Counted from the stretch's first letter, positions 1-8,549 are shown. The stretch is DNA of 37,986 bases from Opitutia bacterium (GCA_947442255.1 CANEVO010000031.1:1-37986), one strand, 5' to 3'. The notes: generated by a model not told the origin, from the letters alone. Numbers and translations: made by a program.

Positions 1-1350
1 CGTCTGGGCGGCGTAATATTTGGAAGTCACCGAGGGCGAGGAATGGCCCAGCAGTTTCTGCGCAGCGAACAAACCGGAATGGGTGGCGACCTCGGAGCCG
101 AACTGTTTCCGCAATCGGTGGAGCGGATTCCCGCGTGCCTTCCCTGCCTCCACTCCGCGCACCCGCAACCAAGCGTTCGCGATTTCGAGCGCCTGAGGAC
201 ACCGGTAGTTTTCGGACTTACGCACCGAATCCGCGACGCTCTCGACGCCCCCTAAGACGTAGGCGCTCGTCAAATCAGCCCGGGTCGCCTGTAGCGCGTC
301 ATACACGCTCATAGGGATCTTGATCTCCCTGGCACTTCCCCCCTTCGGCGTGAAATCAGTTTCGGCCCTGATCTCCACGCGGCACGCGCCACTTCCAACT
401 AGCTTGAACCAAGACCACCGACACTTATCAATTTCGTTCGCCCGCAACCCAACGCCCAAAGCAAGGAGAACGGCCGCATAGCTGGCCGGGTGCGGCTGGC
501 GAAAATCCACCTTAGAAGCCGCCGGACCGCTCTTGGCACTCTGTTTCGCCCCCTTCTTTGCAGGTTCAAAGGATGGATCTCCGTCTCGGAGCAGCGGCAG
601 CTCTTCCCAAATGGCATTCAGGACATTGTCGGGGAGGCTGAAAACGGGTTGGATATCTTGAGTCAGCCGAATGCCAGCAAACGGATTCTCTACCTTGAAA
701 CCCTGCCGGGCCATGATCCCAAGCCCTTCACGGGAGAAACAGGCAGCGGCATTGCGAAGCACCTTGCTCACCGTGTTTTGAATCGAACTGTCTAACCGCT
801 TCTTTTTTCGAGCTTCCGCCCGATAGGCGTCCCGCCCCCGTTCGATGGCCTCACGGGTCAATTGCCGAATCTCCTTAACGCCAGCATAGCGCGAAATCAG
901 TTGGAGGCACCGGCAGTAGAGGTTGACCGTCACCGGGCGAGGCGGGCGCTCCATGCTAGCGGTCGCCTTCCGGTAGGCCTCGCAATATTCCGCAATCGTT
1001 GGGGAGGCACCTAGCCTTGCCTGCCCTGCCCTCACCGCGCTCCAACCCTCAGCCGCTAATTTGGTCGCAAGGCACAGTGCCTCTTCGGCAGCGCGCTCCT
1101 TTTCCGCGGTATGAAGCCGCACCCGGACAGTCTGCCCGTCGTGGCGAAGCCGAACGTAATACTCGGGGATCTCCACCACCCTGTTTCGCGCCTTGTCTGA
1201 ATAGGTGTTTCGGAAGAGCCGGGTACGCCAATAGGCGACCGTTCCCTCAGCGCTACGCACCCGGTTGGGGCGCTTAAGCTTGTCGTTTACTTGTCGTTTA
1301 ACAAGGATGTCTCCGTTCGCGTCGGGTTGTGCATCGTCACGTGATTTCAT
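1..1350 (-). CDS. Tyrosine recombinase (phage/island integrase), 3' end cut by window edge
   Basis: Site-specific recombinase that would insert and excise the element it belongs to. The frame stays open from ATG at 1350 down to base 1, giving 450 residues with no stop, so only the extreme C-terminus is missing. Residues ~115-225 look like the SAM-like core-binding domain. The catalytic domain follows, with the expected residues: Arg303 in GLRANE, Lys336 in TPKGG, His411 and Arg414 in HRLRK, His436 in LLGHSS and the nucleophile Tyr445 in SKYY. The N-terminal ~80 residues resemble an arm-binding region. The start codon is the first ATG after stops; TTG/GTG alternatives are not needed. Base composition looks less GC-rich than the chromosomal genes further right, as expected for transferred DNA. 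It lies 76 bp from a tRNA-Leu 3' fragment, the usual integrase/att arrangement, so the element body should extend to the left. Family assignment is firm; the element type (phage, ICE or island) cannot be told. Confidence 0.93.
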   Translation of the reverse strand, partial: MKSRDDAQPDANGDILVKRQVNDKLKRPNRVRSAEGTVAYWRTRLFRNTYSDKARNRVVEIPEYYVRLRHDGQTVRVRLHTAEKERAAEEALCLATKLAAEGWSAVRAGQARLGASPTIAEYCEAYRKATASMERPPRPVTVNLYCRCLQLISRYAGVKEIRQLTREAIERGRDAYRAEARKKKRLDSSIQNTVSKVLRNAAACFSREGLGIMARQGFKVENPFAGIRLTQDIQPVFSLPDNVLNAIWEELPLLRDGDPSFEPAKKGAKQSAKSGPAASKVDFRQPHPASYAAVLLALGVGLRANEIDKCRWSWFKLVGSGACRVEIRAETDFTPKGGSAREIKIPMSVYDALQATRADLTSAYVLGGVESVADSVRKSENYRCPQALEIANAWLRVRGVEAGKARGNPLHRLRKQFGSEVATHSGLFAAQKLLGHSSPSVTSKYYAAQT

Positions 1351-1426
1351 GGGGATTTATCTCTGATAACGGGGGTTACCTGACTACAGAGCACAACCTA
1401 CCACAACCACACAAAACAATCAATAG

Positions 1427-1483
1427 AGGGACTTAAAATCCCTTGCCTGAAAAGGCGTGCGGATTCGAGTCCCGCCCCGGGCA
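1427..1483 (+). other. Attachment site: 3' fragment of tRNA-Leu(UAA)
   Basis: This stretch reads as the 3' two-thirds of a leucine tRNA. It has a 5-bp anticodon stem AGGGA/TCCCT enclosing loop CTTAAAA (anticodon UAA), a long variable arm GCCT/AGGC typical of tRNA-Leu, a T arm with loop TTCGAGT, the acceptor 3' strand CCCGGGC and discriminator A at 1483. The D arm and 5' acceptor strand are absent: the sequence before 1427 is A/C-rich and unrelated. It cannot be a working tRNA. A 3' tRNA fragment next to an integrase is the classic scar left when an element integrates into a tRNA gene and rebuilds the intact copy at its other end. The T-stem pair that is normally G53-C61 is A-C here, so the copy is already diverging. 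CCA is not encoded. Confidence 0.82.
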
Positions 1484-1615
1484 ATTCTGCCCATTCTCGG
1501 AGGCGTCATTTCTATCGTCGCCATGTTCTTCGTGTACCGGAGCTTCTACGGCATGCGAATCCCGCTGAATCCGAGCGACGCCGACGTCGGGCCGCACCAG
1601 TTGCAGAAGGGTTGA
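1484..1615 (+). pseudogene. C-terminal remnant of a membrane protein
   Basis: An open frame directly after the tRNA fragment encodes a hydrophobic segment (ILPILGGVISIVAMFFVY) followed by a short polar tail ending HQLQKG at the TGA of 1613-1615. It reads as the last transmembrane helix and cytoplasmic tail of a larger membrane protein, perhaps a transporter. There is no suitable start or ribosome binding site; the only in-frame ATGs (1523, 1553) lie inside or after the helix. The upstream part must have been lost or lies elsewhere. I do not recognise the family from so short a piece. Confidence 0.45.
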
Positions 1616-1681
1616 GCGGGGAGTCGATCACCGCCAGTTCCGCATCCTTGCCTCACGCGCCGGGCAGCGAATGATGCCCGC

Positions 1682-2500
1682 ATGGCAGAACCTGCACCGG
1701 ATCTCGGCGCGTATTTCGCGCGCCTCGGTTTCGCCGAAACCCCGGCGCCGGACGTGGCGACCTTGCAGGCCCTGCATCGGCTCCACGTCGCCGCGATCCC
1801 TTTTGAGAATCTCGATGTCCTGCTCGGACGCGGCATCCGCATGGATCTGCCCGCCATCGAGCAGAAACTCGTGCGCGATCGCCGGGGCGGGTATTGTTTC
1901 GAGCAGAACACGCTCTTCGCCGCCGTGCTGCGAGCGCTCGGCTTCCCGGTCACCGCGCTGCTCGCCCGCGTGCGCTGGCAGGCCCCGGCGAACTATCGCA
2001 CGCCTCTGACCCATATGGTGCTGCAAGTGGAAGCCGGCGGCCGGCCCTGGCTGGCGGACGTTGGTTTCGGCGGCGTGGGCTCGACGGCGGCCATCGCCCT
2101 CGACACCGGCGACGAACAGGCCACGCCCCATGAGCCGCGCCGAATCCGTTTCGAGGGCGCGCGGTTCATGCATCAGATCCTCGGACCCGACGGTTGGACC
2201 GACGTCTACGAGTTCACCCTCGAGGAACCGGCGCCCTTCGACTTCGAAATGGGAAACTGGTTCAGTTGCACCCATCCGCAGGCGCGGTTCATGAACAATC
2301 TCGTGGTCACCCGGGCGCTGCCCGATCGCCGGCTGGTCGTGATGAACCGGGAGTTCACCGTCCGGCGACTGGACGGCTCGTCGGAGAAACAGGCCATCGA
2401 GACGCCCGACGCGCTGCTAGCCTTGCTCGCGAGCCACTTCGATCTGTCCTTCCCCTCGGGCACCCGCTTCGGCCGGGGCGAAGTGCCTTGGCCCGTCTAG
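1682..2500 (+). CDS. Arylamine N-acetyltransferase
   Basis: Cytoplasmic enzyme of the NAT family (PF00797) that moves an acetyl group from acetyl-CoA to arylamines, hydrazines and similar nitrogen nucleophiles by a ping-pong mechanism through a cysteine thioester. The 272-residue length is typical. The catalytic triad is visible: Cys72 in RGGYCFE, His111 in LTHM and Asp126 in LADVGFGG, at the spacing usual for bacterial NATs. The N-terminal part carries the family pattern IPFENLDVLLGR. The start is the ATG at 1682. The natural substrate cannot be read from sequence; in some bacteria NAT-like folds make amide bonds in secondary metabolites, but no such cluster is present. It stands alone, with 75 bp to the next gene on the same strand. 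Confidence 0.93.
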   Translation: MAEPAPDLGAYFARLGFAETPAPDVATLQALHRLHVAAIPFENLDVLLGRGIRMDLPAIEQKLVRDRRGGYCFEQNTLFAAVLRALGFPVTALLARVRWQAPANYRTPLTHMVLQVEAGGRPWLADVGFGGVGSTAAIALDTGDEQATPHEPRRIRFEGARFMHQILGPDGWTDVYEFTLEEPAPFDFEMGNWFSCTHPQARFMNNLVVTRALPDRRLVVMNREFTVRRLDGSSEKQAIETPDALLALLASHFDLSFPSGTRFGRGEVPWPV

Positions 2501-2575
2501 GCCGGATTTCGCCGCAATCGGCTTCTTTTTCGGCCGAATTAACTTACTAGTATCCGCGGCCCTGCCCGCCCCATC

Positions 2576-3373
2576 ATGAAACTTCCTCCGATCGCCGCGC
2601 TCGCGGCCTTGCTCAGTCTCGCTCCGATTTCCGTTTCGGCCGCCGGCGATCCCAAGGCCGATCTCAGTGCCCTCGTGCAAGAGATCCAGGTGAAGCTGAA
2701 GGCGGGCGAGCGCACCGCCGCCGGCCTCGCGCCGGAGATGAAGAAGTTCGACGACCTGATCGCCACGTACGGCGAAAAATCGGAGGCCGTCGCGCAGATT
2801 CTGTACATGAAGGCCACGCTCTACAGCGATGTCTTCGGCGATCTCGAACAGGGGATGGCGCTGCTGCGAAAGCTGAAGGCCGATTTTCCCGCCACCACCG
2901 CCCGCATTGACCCGGTCATTGCCGGGCTGGAGAACAAGCTGCGTTACTCCGTCGGCAAGAGCTTCCCGGACTTCGCGGAGGTCGATCTCGAGGGCAAACC
3001 GCTCTCCATCGCCAACTACAAGGGCAAGGTCGTCCTGATCGATTTCTGGGCCACGTGGTGCGGGCCGTGCATCGCCGAACTTCCCAACGTCGTCGAGACC
3101 TACAAAAAATACCACGCCAAGGGTTTCGAGATCATCGGGATCTCGCTCGATCGACCCGAGTCCCTCGAGAAACTGAAGACCTTCGCGCAGGAGCACGAGA
3201 TGCCCTGGGCCCAGTTCTACGACGGCAAATTTTGGGCCAACAAACTCGCGGTGCGCTACGGCATCCAAAGTATTCCCGCGACGTTCCTCCTCGACGGCGA
3301 GGGCAGCATCATCGCGCGCGATCTTCGCGGACCGGCGCTCGAGCAGGCGGTGGCCAAAGCGCTCGCCCCGTAA
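2576..3373 (+). CDS. TlpA-like secreted thioredoxin-fold protein
   Basis: Thiol:disulfide oxidoreductase of the TlpA/ResA/AhpC-TSA type. Residues 1-22 form a signal peptide ending SAA, so it should act in the periplasm. Residues ~25-120 form an alpha-helical region rich in Lys, Glu and Ala. The thioredoxin domain follows, with active site WATWCGPC (Cys162 and Cys165) and the cis-proline loop SIPATFLLD near residue 230. The helical prefix is common in Planctomycetes/Verrucomicrobia TlpA proteins. Likely roles are reduction of periplasmic disulfides or of apocytochrome c before haem attachment; which one is not decidable here. 265 residues, ATG at 2576. Confidence 0.92.
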   Translation: MKLPPIAALAALLSLAPISVSAAGDPKADLSALVQEIQVKLKAGERTAAGLAPEMKKFDDLIATYGEKSEAVAQILYMKATLYSDVFGDLEQGMALLRKLKADFPATTARIDPVIAGLENKLRYSVGKSFPDFAEVDLEGKPLSIANYKGKVVLIDFWATWCGPCIAELPNVVETYKKYHAKGFEIIGISLDRPESLEKLKTFAQEHEMPWAQFYDGKFWANKLAVRYGIQSIPATFLLDGEGSIIARDLRGPALEQAVAKALAP

Positions 3374-3398
3374 GAACGTCGGCGTCCCCGGACCGGCG

Positions 3399-4260
3399 AT
3401 GCATTGGTTTGCCCTCGGCGGCCTCGCCCTACTGGCTGACCGCGGGGCACGCCGCTTCGCTGCCCTACGTCACGCAACCGCCTTGCCGGGAGTGACGGTG
3501 GATCAGCCGGTCGCGATCGTGTCGCCGCCCGGTGACGCCCGCCGAATCTTCGTCGTCGAGAAGCCGGGACGCATCCTGGTCTTCGACGCGAGCAGCCCCC
3601 CCGCATCCGCGACCGTCTTCCTCGACCTCAGCGAGCGCGTCGGGCGACGACAGCGGCGAACAAGGGCCTGCGGGCGCTGGCCTTTCATCCCGACTGGCAG
3701 ACCAACCGCCAGTTCTTCGTCTGGTACACTCACCGCGCACGACGCTGGCTCGGTTCCGATCGCGAGATTCACCTCGCACGGTTCGAGATTTCCGCGGGAA
3801 ATCCGGATCAGGCTGAGCCGGCGGCCGGGCAGCCGGCGCCCCACCCTCACCCCGCGATGCGGCCCGGGACGTATGCAATCCCTCCGGACAATCCGTTCGT
3901 GGGAGCGAGGGAGTTCCAGTGTTCGCCCCTTGACGCGACGAAAGTACGCACCGAGTTCTGGGCGATCGGACTGCGCAATTCCTGGCGCATGGCCTTTGAT
4001 TCGGCGCCGGGCCGGTTGTGGTGTGCCGACGTGGGCCAGAATCTCTACAAGGAAATCAACGTCATCGTCCGCGGCGGCAACTATAGCTGGGATTTTCGTG
4101 AGGGGAATTTTCCCTTCCGGAGCCGCGACGCGTGCAACTCGTCGCGACCGCCGCGGCGGTCGCCTCGTTCGGCGTAGATCCGACGACGGGCGACATCCTG
4201 CTCGCCAGCCTGCTGAACCGCCAATTGCTCCAGTTCGTGGCGGGTTCGGGGCGCCAGTGA
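3399..4260 (+). pseudogene. Decayed PQQ-type sugar dehydrogenase (GSDH family)
   Basis: Pieces of a soluble aldose/glucose-sorbosone dehydrogenase beta-propeller lie in three frames. From 3399 one frame gives QPVAIVSPPGDARRIFVVEK and FLDLSERV, the first blade. Around 3645-3660 the homology moves to another frame, giving KGLRALAFHPDWQTNRQFFV and later FWAIGLRNSWRMAFD and WCADVGQNLYKEIN, the canonical family motifs. After GGNYSWDFREGNFPF (~4125) it moves again, ending SFGVDPTTGDILLASLLNRQ and a TGA at 4258-4260. Several blades between the second and third pieces appear deleted, since the family is normally longer. Two frameshifts plus missing central sequence make a working protein very unlikely. 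Intact relatives are secreted and oxidise sugars using PQQ. Family identity is strong; exact breakpoints are approximate. Confidence 0.85.
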
Positions 4261-4342
4261 CCGCGCGCCCGAGCGCACCAACCCGGCGGCACCAAAACCG
4301 GGGTTTTATCCGGGAGCCGTTCCTGAATCAATCTGTCACCCC

Positions 4343-4477
4343 ATGAACTACCTGCCCTTCGGACGTACCGGCCTCAAGGTTTCCCCGCTCACGCTCGGTT
4401 GCATGATGTTCGGCGGGAAGACCACACCGGAGGATTCCTACGAAGCCGACTTCAGCCCGCACCAGCACCGCTGGTAA
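4343..4477 (+). pseudogene. Truncated aldo/keto reductase (N-terminal fragment)
   Basis: The ATG at 4343 opens MNYLPFGRTGLKVSPLTLGC followed by MMFGGKTTPEDSYEAD, the textbook N-terminus of an NADP-dependent aldo/keto reductase (PF00248, YajO/Tas type). Homology stops after about 36 residues and a TAA ends the frame at 4475-4477, against ~320 residues for the family. The catalytic Asp/Tyr/Lys/His region is absent. Sequence after 4450 resembles nothing in the family, so a deletion or insertion has removed the rest. It lies 82 bp after the sugar dehydrogenase wreck. Confidence 0.8.
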
Positions 4478-4534
4478 CCTGCGACCCCCGCTCGGCCCGT
4501 TGCCTTTTCCGTCCGGCTATCCTCTCCTTCGGCG

Positions 4535-4903
4535 GTGTCCACGCTGTTCCTCCTCGCACCGCTCTATCTGATCTTCGAGGTCTGGCAGCTAGTGCTCAGC
4601 GAGCGTTATCTGGGCATCAAGCAGATCGCCCGCGGGGCCGATCCGCGGGCGCTGGGGCTCGGCGAAGTGACGGCATTCTTCTGGAGCATGACCCTCCTGA
4701 GCTACTGGCTGTGGATGCTGGTGCTCCTCACGGTGCGCTACGGCCGGGCCTACGCCTTCGGCCTGCTGCTGGTTTCGGTGCTCGGTTACTCGTTCCGGCG
4801 CGGCACGAACCTGAAGTGGATTCTGGTCATCCTCACTTTCGAAGGTGCCGTGCGCATCGGACTGTTGATGTCGCTCTGCGCGATGACGTGGCGGCGGTTG
4901 TGA
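4535..4903 (+). CDS. Small predicted membrane protein of unknown function
   Basis: About 122 residues with three clear hydrophobic stretches: residues ~3-20 (FLLAPLYLIFEVWQLVL), ~47-66 (FFWSMTLLSYWLWMLVLLTV) and ~72-84, plus an amphipathic C-terminal stretch ~95-116. No family was recognised. The only start compatible with this frame is GTG at 4535, with no convincing ribosome binding site, and the frame lies just after two pseudogenes, so this may be a 5'-altered gene. Codon bias with G/C in third positions matches the chromosome and supports genuine coding. It ends 70 bp before the convergent 3' end of the next gene. Confidence 0.55.
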   Translation: MSTLFLLAPLYLIFEVWQLVLSERYLGIKQIARGADPRALGLGEVTAFFWSMTLLSYWLWMLVLLTVRYGRAYAFGLLLVSVLGYSFRRGTNLKWILVILTFEGAVRIGLLMSLCAMTWRRL

Positions 4904-4973
4904 GGTCGATGCTCCGAGCCGTCAGGATGCGGGATGGTCCCGATCAATCCCCGAACTTCGCGACGGACGCCCG

Positions 4974-5255
4974 TCAACGCGCCAGCCGGCGCGAAACTGC
5001 CTTCGGCTCCGGCTCGGCAAACGACTGGGCAAAGAATTCCTGCGCCGTAGTCATGAACTTGGCGTACTTCGTGTAATCGCCCGCCCAGGAGTTCGGTACC
5101 TGGAGCCGCCGGATCACGCCACGACCGATCTGGTTGGGAGCCGCGGCATCGGGGGTCAGCTCGAGGGAAAACTTCGGATCGTGCGTATGCACCACATAGT
5201 GCCGGGATCCATCGCTACCTTCGCGCTCGATGCGCAGGAATTCAGGATAGTTCAT
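4974..5255 (-). CDS. Small conserved-looking hypothetical protein
   Basis: 93 residues from ATG at 5255, starting MNYPEFLRIEREGSDGSRHY. It looks like a soluble, mixed alpha/beta domain with a central segment IGRGVIRRLQVPNSWAGDY and a C-terminal helix rich in Phe, Ala and Arg. No family, signal peptide or membrane segment was recognised. Good third-position GC and a clean ATG start support it as real. It converges with the membrane-protein gene to its left and diverges from the coiled-coil gene to its right. Confidence 0.65.
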   Translation of the reverse strand: MNYPEFLRIEREGSDGSRHYVVHTHDPKFSLELTPDAAAPNQIGRGVIRRLQVPNSWAGDYTKYAKFMTTAQEFFAQSFAEPEPKAVSRRLAR

Positions 5256-5460
5256 CGCGCCAAGCCACGATGCCGCGGACGCTCACCGGCACAACCCTGA
5301 ATCGGCAATTCCCCTCCGGGCCGCAAAAGCCTTGAGCCCGGTCGCCGGGCCACGCACAAACTTTCCGCCGGCCGAGCGTCTCCTCTTTCCCGCGCCGGCC
5401 AACTCCCGCGCCGGACGGCGGGAGCCGCCTTTCCCCCGCGGGCGTCCGGCCAAGCCTCTC

Positions 5461-6921
5461 ATGAATTCCCCTGATCCGAGTCCGAAGCTTCCCATGTGGA
5501 TCTTTTTCCTCAGCGACGCCGTGCTCCTCGGCACCGCCGGATTCGTGGCGATGAACAGCGATCGCCCGCTCTCGACCGCCGCCGTGTTCACGATTTTCGC
5601 GTGCATCTTCGGCGGCGCCCTCATTGCGCTCGTGCCGCTGATTGCGCGCTTCGAGTGCCAGAAGAACGAGGCGCTGGACGAACGGCAGCGCGAACTCGAG
5701 GCCCTCGCCCGCACCGTCACCTCCTCCGCCGAGCAAATCAGCATCGCCGCCAGCGGGCTGCATGAAATTTCAGATCTCGTGCAGAAGAATCTCCGCCATG
5801 CAGAGCAACTGCCGCACAAGCTCCAGGAGCGGGTCGCGGAGTTGCAGGCGCGGCTCGTCGCCGTGGCCGATGGGGAAAGGGAGGAACTGGAGAAGGAACT
5901 CGAGACTCTCCGTGCCTCGGACAGCGAACGGCTCGAATCGATCGCCACCAAGATCGCCAAGTCTACAGTCGAGTGGACCAAACTCGAGACGGCCTCCCGC
6001 CAGCACCTCGAGGCGGCCAACGAGGCGATCGGCAAACTCTCCTCCGGCACCGCCGCCGCCATCAGCAAGTCCCAGGCCGCCGCCGAACAGGCGCTCGGCC
6101 AGGCCGGGACCGAGGCCGCCCGGATCTTCGCCGAGGCCACCCTCAATGCCACCAAGGCCCTCGACGCTGCCCGGGCCGCCGCCGTCACCGAAATGGATGC
6201 CCGGCTCGCACGGGCGGCGAGCCTCACCCTCCCTGCGTCCATCCCGGCGCCAGTCGCCGCGCCCGAGAGCAAGTCGACTGCCACTGCTCTGGCAACGCCA
6301 CCGCCTCCGGCCCCGGAACCGATCGCCGCGCTGCCATCGCCCGAGCCGGTGGCGCCCACGCCCACCGCCGATCCCGTGGACGAAAGCCCCGAGCCCGCGC
6401 CCGTGCCCCGCGAGTCGATTCCCGAAGTCGTACCCGTCATTCCCGCAAGCACGAATCCGTTTCCCGAACCCGCGGCTCCCGACGCGACGCCCAACGGGAC
6501 CAGTGCGCTACCGACGCCGGCCAAGCCAACGCGGAAGAAGGCCCCGAAGAAACCAATCGAGAACGAGCCCACCCTCGGCATCGACGAATCCACGCCGAAC
6601 GCGGAGTCCGACGCCGGCGAGGGCTTTCAGTCCGGGGTCGTCGAACGCGTCCTGACCTCCGACGGCGCGACCCGGCTGCTCGTCACCGCCTACATTGGCA
6701 TCGGCAACCGTCTCTTCATCCGCGGCGAAGGCCCGGGCCTGACCTGGGAAAAAGGGGTGCCGCTGCAGTTCGTCTCGATCGGAAAGTGGCGGTGGGAAAC
6801 AAACGACGCCACGGCGCCGGTTAGCTTCAAGATCCTGAAGAACGACGAAGTTGAATGTGTCGCGCTCGGCACCAAGACACTAGATCCCGGTCACCAGAAC
6901 GAAGTCACGGCGGCGTTCTAG
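5461..6921 (+). CDS. Membrane-anchored coiled-coil protein with Pro-rich linker
   Basis: 486 residues of unknown function. Residues ~12-62 hold two transmembrane helices (MWIFFLSDAVLLGTAGFVAM and TIFACIFGGALIALVPLI). Residues ~65-255 are a long Ala/Glu/Arg/Gln-rich helix predicted to form a coiled coil, with repeated EALARTVTSS-, LQERVAEL- and AAISKSQAAAEQA-like heptads. Residues ~260-390 are a Pro/Ala/Glu linker of low complexity ending in a Lys-rich patch (PTRKKAPKKP). The last ~90 residues form a compact globular domain (GVVERVLTSDGATRLLVTAY). Such an architecture suits an envelope scaffold. The ATG at 5461 is preferred; an in-frame TTG at 5332 would only add a Pro/Arg-rich tail. Confidence 0.78.
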   Translation: MNSPDPSPKLPMWIFFLSDAVLLGTAGFVAMNSDRPLSTAAVFTIFACIFGGALIALVPLIARFECQKNEALDERQRELEALARTVTSSAEQISIAASGLHEISDLVQKNLRHAEQLPHKLQERVAELQARLVAVADGEREELEKELETLRASDSERLESIATKIAKSTVEWTKLETASRQHLEAANEAIGKLSSGTAAAISKSQAAAEQALGQAGTEAARIFAEATLNATKALDAARAAAVTEMDARLARAASLTLPASIPAPVAAPESKSTATALATPPPPAPEPIAALPSPEPVAPTPTADPVDESPEPAPVPRESIPEVVPVIPASTNPFPEPAAPDATPNGTSALPTPAKPTRKKAPKKPIENEPTLGIDESTPNAESDAGEGFQSGVVERVLTSDGATRLLVTAYIGIGNRLFIRGEGPGLTWEKGVPLQFVSIGKWRWETNDATAPVSFKILKNDEVECVALGTKTLDPGHQNEVTAAF

Positions 6922-7037
6922 ATTCGGCCGGCGCGGCCAAATTACCGGGGGTTTTGCCGCGACGACATCTCCCGCGCCATTGACGAAAACCTCGCGCGAG
7001 AGTGGATTCCTCTCTGTTTCCTCAACCCCATCGCCCC

Positions 7038-8414
7038 ATGAACACTGTCTCGTTTCGTTTTCTCGGCTTCCTCGCCTGCTGTGCCACCGCGGCCCACGCC
7101 GGGCCTTGGGATCCTCTCTTTAACGGCAAGGACCTCACCGGCTGGAAGTCCTTGAACGGCACCGCCCCCTACACGGTCGTCGACGGGGCAATCGTCGGCA
7201 CGGCGATCACCGGATCGCCCAACAGCTTCCTCGCCACGGAAAAGGCCTTTGGCGATTTCATCCTCGAAATGGAGATCAAGCAGGAGGGCAAGGCCAACGG
7301 CGGCGTGCAGTTCCGCAGCGAGAGCAAGCCCGAGTTCAACAACGGCCGCGTGCACGGGTACCAGTTTGAAATCGATCCCTCGGATCGGGCCTGGACCGGT
7401 GGCATCTATGATGAGGCCCGCCGCGGCTGGCTTTATCCCGGCACGCTGAATCCTGGTGGCCAGGGCCTCTACAAATACGGCTCCTGGAACCGGATTCGGA
7501 TCGAGGCGATCGGCAACTCGCTCCGCACCTTCGTGAACGGCCAGCCCGTCGCCCACGTGATCGACAACGTCACGTCGCGCGGCTTCATCGCCCTCCAGGT
7601 CCACTCCATCCAGCAGCCCGATCAGGTCGGGCATCGCACCTTGTGGCGCAACCTCCGAATTCAGACGACGGATCTCACGCCGTCTCCGGCGACATCGATC
7701 TATATCCGCAATGCGATCCCGAACGATCTGAGCGCCGCCGAGAAGGCTCACGGCTGGCAGTTGGCTTGGGATGGCAAGACTGGCCAGGGCTGGCACGGCG
7801 CCTACCAGAACACCTTTCCCACCGCAGGCTGGTCCATGAGGAACGGAGAAATCGTCCTGCCGGACACCGGCGGGGCGGAGTCGAAGGGCGCCGGTGACAT
7901 CATCTCCGACGCGGAATACTCCGCGTTCGAATTTCAGCTCGAATTCAAGGTCCCGCCCGGCGGCAACAGCGGGATCAAGTACTTCGTCGACGAGAGCATC
8001 AAACCGATCAGTTCCAACGGCGGTGGCTCGGCGGTCGGGCTCGAGTTCCAGCTCCTCGACGACGAGCGGCATCCTGACGCCAAGAAGGGCACGGATGGCA
8101 ACCGGACCATCGGGTCGCTCTACGATCTCATCACGAAGAAAAAAATGCCGGGCGGTCTGGCGATTGTGCCGCGGATCGACGAATGGCAGCACGCGCGGGT
8201 CGTGGTGCAACCCAACGGCCACGTGGAGCACTGGCTCAATGGAATCAAGGTGGTCGATTACAATCGCCTCAGTCCCGAATTCCGCGCGCTGGTGGCCAAG
8301 AGCAAGTACAGCGTCGTGCCAAACTTCGGTCTGGCCCCCAAGGGGCGCCTCCTGCTGCAGGAGCATGGCAACGCCGTCCGTTTTCGCAGCATCAAGGTTC
8401 GTCCGTTGAAGTAA
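7038..8414 (+). CDS. Secreted protein with two DUF1080 (3-keto-disaccharide hydrolase) domains
   Basis: 458 residues with a signal peptide (residues 1-22, ending AHA). Two tandem jelly-roll domains of PF06439 follow. The first, ~23-215, opens WDPLFNGKDLTGWKSLNG. The second, ~235-458, opens LAWDGKTGQGWHGAY and contains FKVPPGGNSGIKYFVDE. Members of this family cleave 3-keto-glycosides, or act as lectin-like lyases, in the periplasm; they are heavily expanded in Verrucomicrobiota and Planctomycetes. The second domain has the family pattern GNSGIKYF intact, while the first has GGVQFRSE. ATG at 7038 gives a proper signal peptide; 7002 would put a Pro-rich tail in front of it. A strong terminator follows 28 bp after the stop. 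Confidence 0.9.
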   Translation: MNTVSFRFLGFLACCATAAHAGPWDPLFNGKDLTGWKSLNGTAPYTVVDGAIVGTAITGSPNSFLATEKAFGDFILEMEIKQEGKANGGVQFRSESKPEFNNGRVHGYQFEIDPSDRAWTGGIYDEARRGWLYPGTLNPGGQGLYKYGSWNRIRIEAIGNSLRTFVNGQPVAHVIDNVTSRGFIALQVHSIQQPDQVGHRTLWRNLRIQTTDLTPSPATSIYIRNAIPNDLSAAEKAHGWQLAWDGKTGQGWHGAYQNTFPTAGWSMRNGEIVLPDTGGAESKGAGDIISDAEYSAFEFQLEFKVPPGGNSGIKYFVDESIKPISSNGGGSAVGLEFQLLDDERHPDAKKGTDGNRTIGSLYDLITKKKMPGGLAIVPRIDEWQHARVVVQPNGHVEHWLNGIKVVDYNRLSPEFRALVAKSKYSVVPNFGLAPKGRLLLQEHGNAVRFRSIKVRPLK

Positions 8415-8442
8415 CCGCGGCCGAGCACCTTTTCACCTTCCC

Positions 8443-8476
8443 GGCCCGGACGCCTCCCCGCGTCCGGGCCTTTTTT
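8443..8476 (+). terminator. Rho-independent terminator after the DUF1080 gene
   Basis: A perfect 11-bp GC stem (GGCCCGGACGC at 8443-8453 pairs with 8460-8470) with a six-base loop, followed at once by six T. It ends plus-strand transcription. Confidence 0.93.
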
Positions 8477-8549
8477 GGTCTGCGCCGGGCGTGCACTCGT
8501 CCACGGCCGGATGGCTGCGATACCCCTTGTTCCGCTCCAAGCCCGCCGC

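Noticed and set aside
6978..7008. TTGACG as a -35 box upstream of the DUF1080 gene
   Set aside because: The hexamer 17 bp downstream (TGGATT) is a poor -10; not enough to call a promoter.
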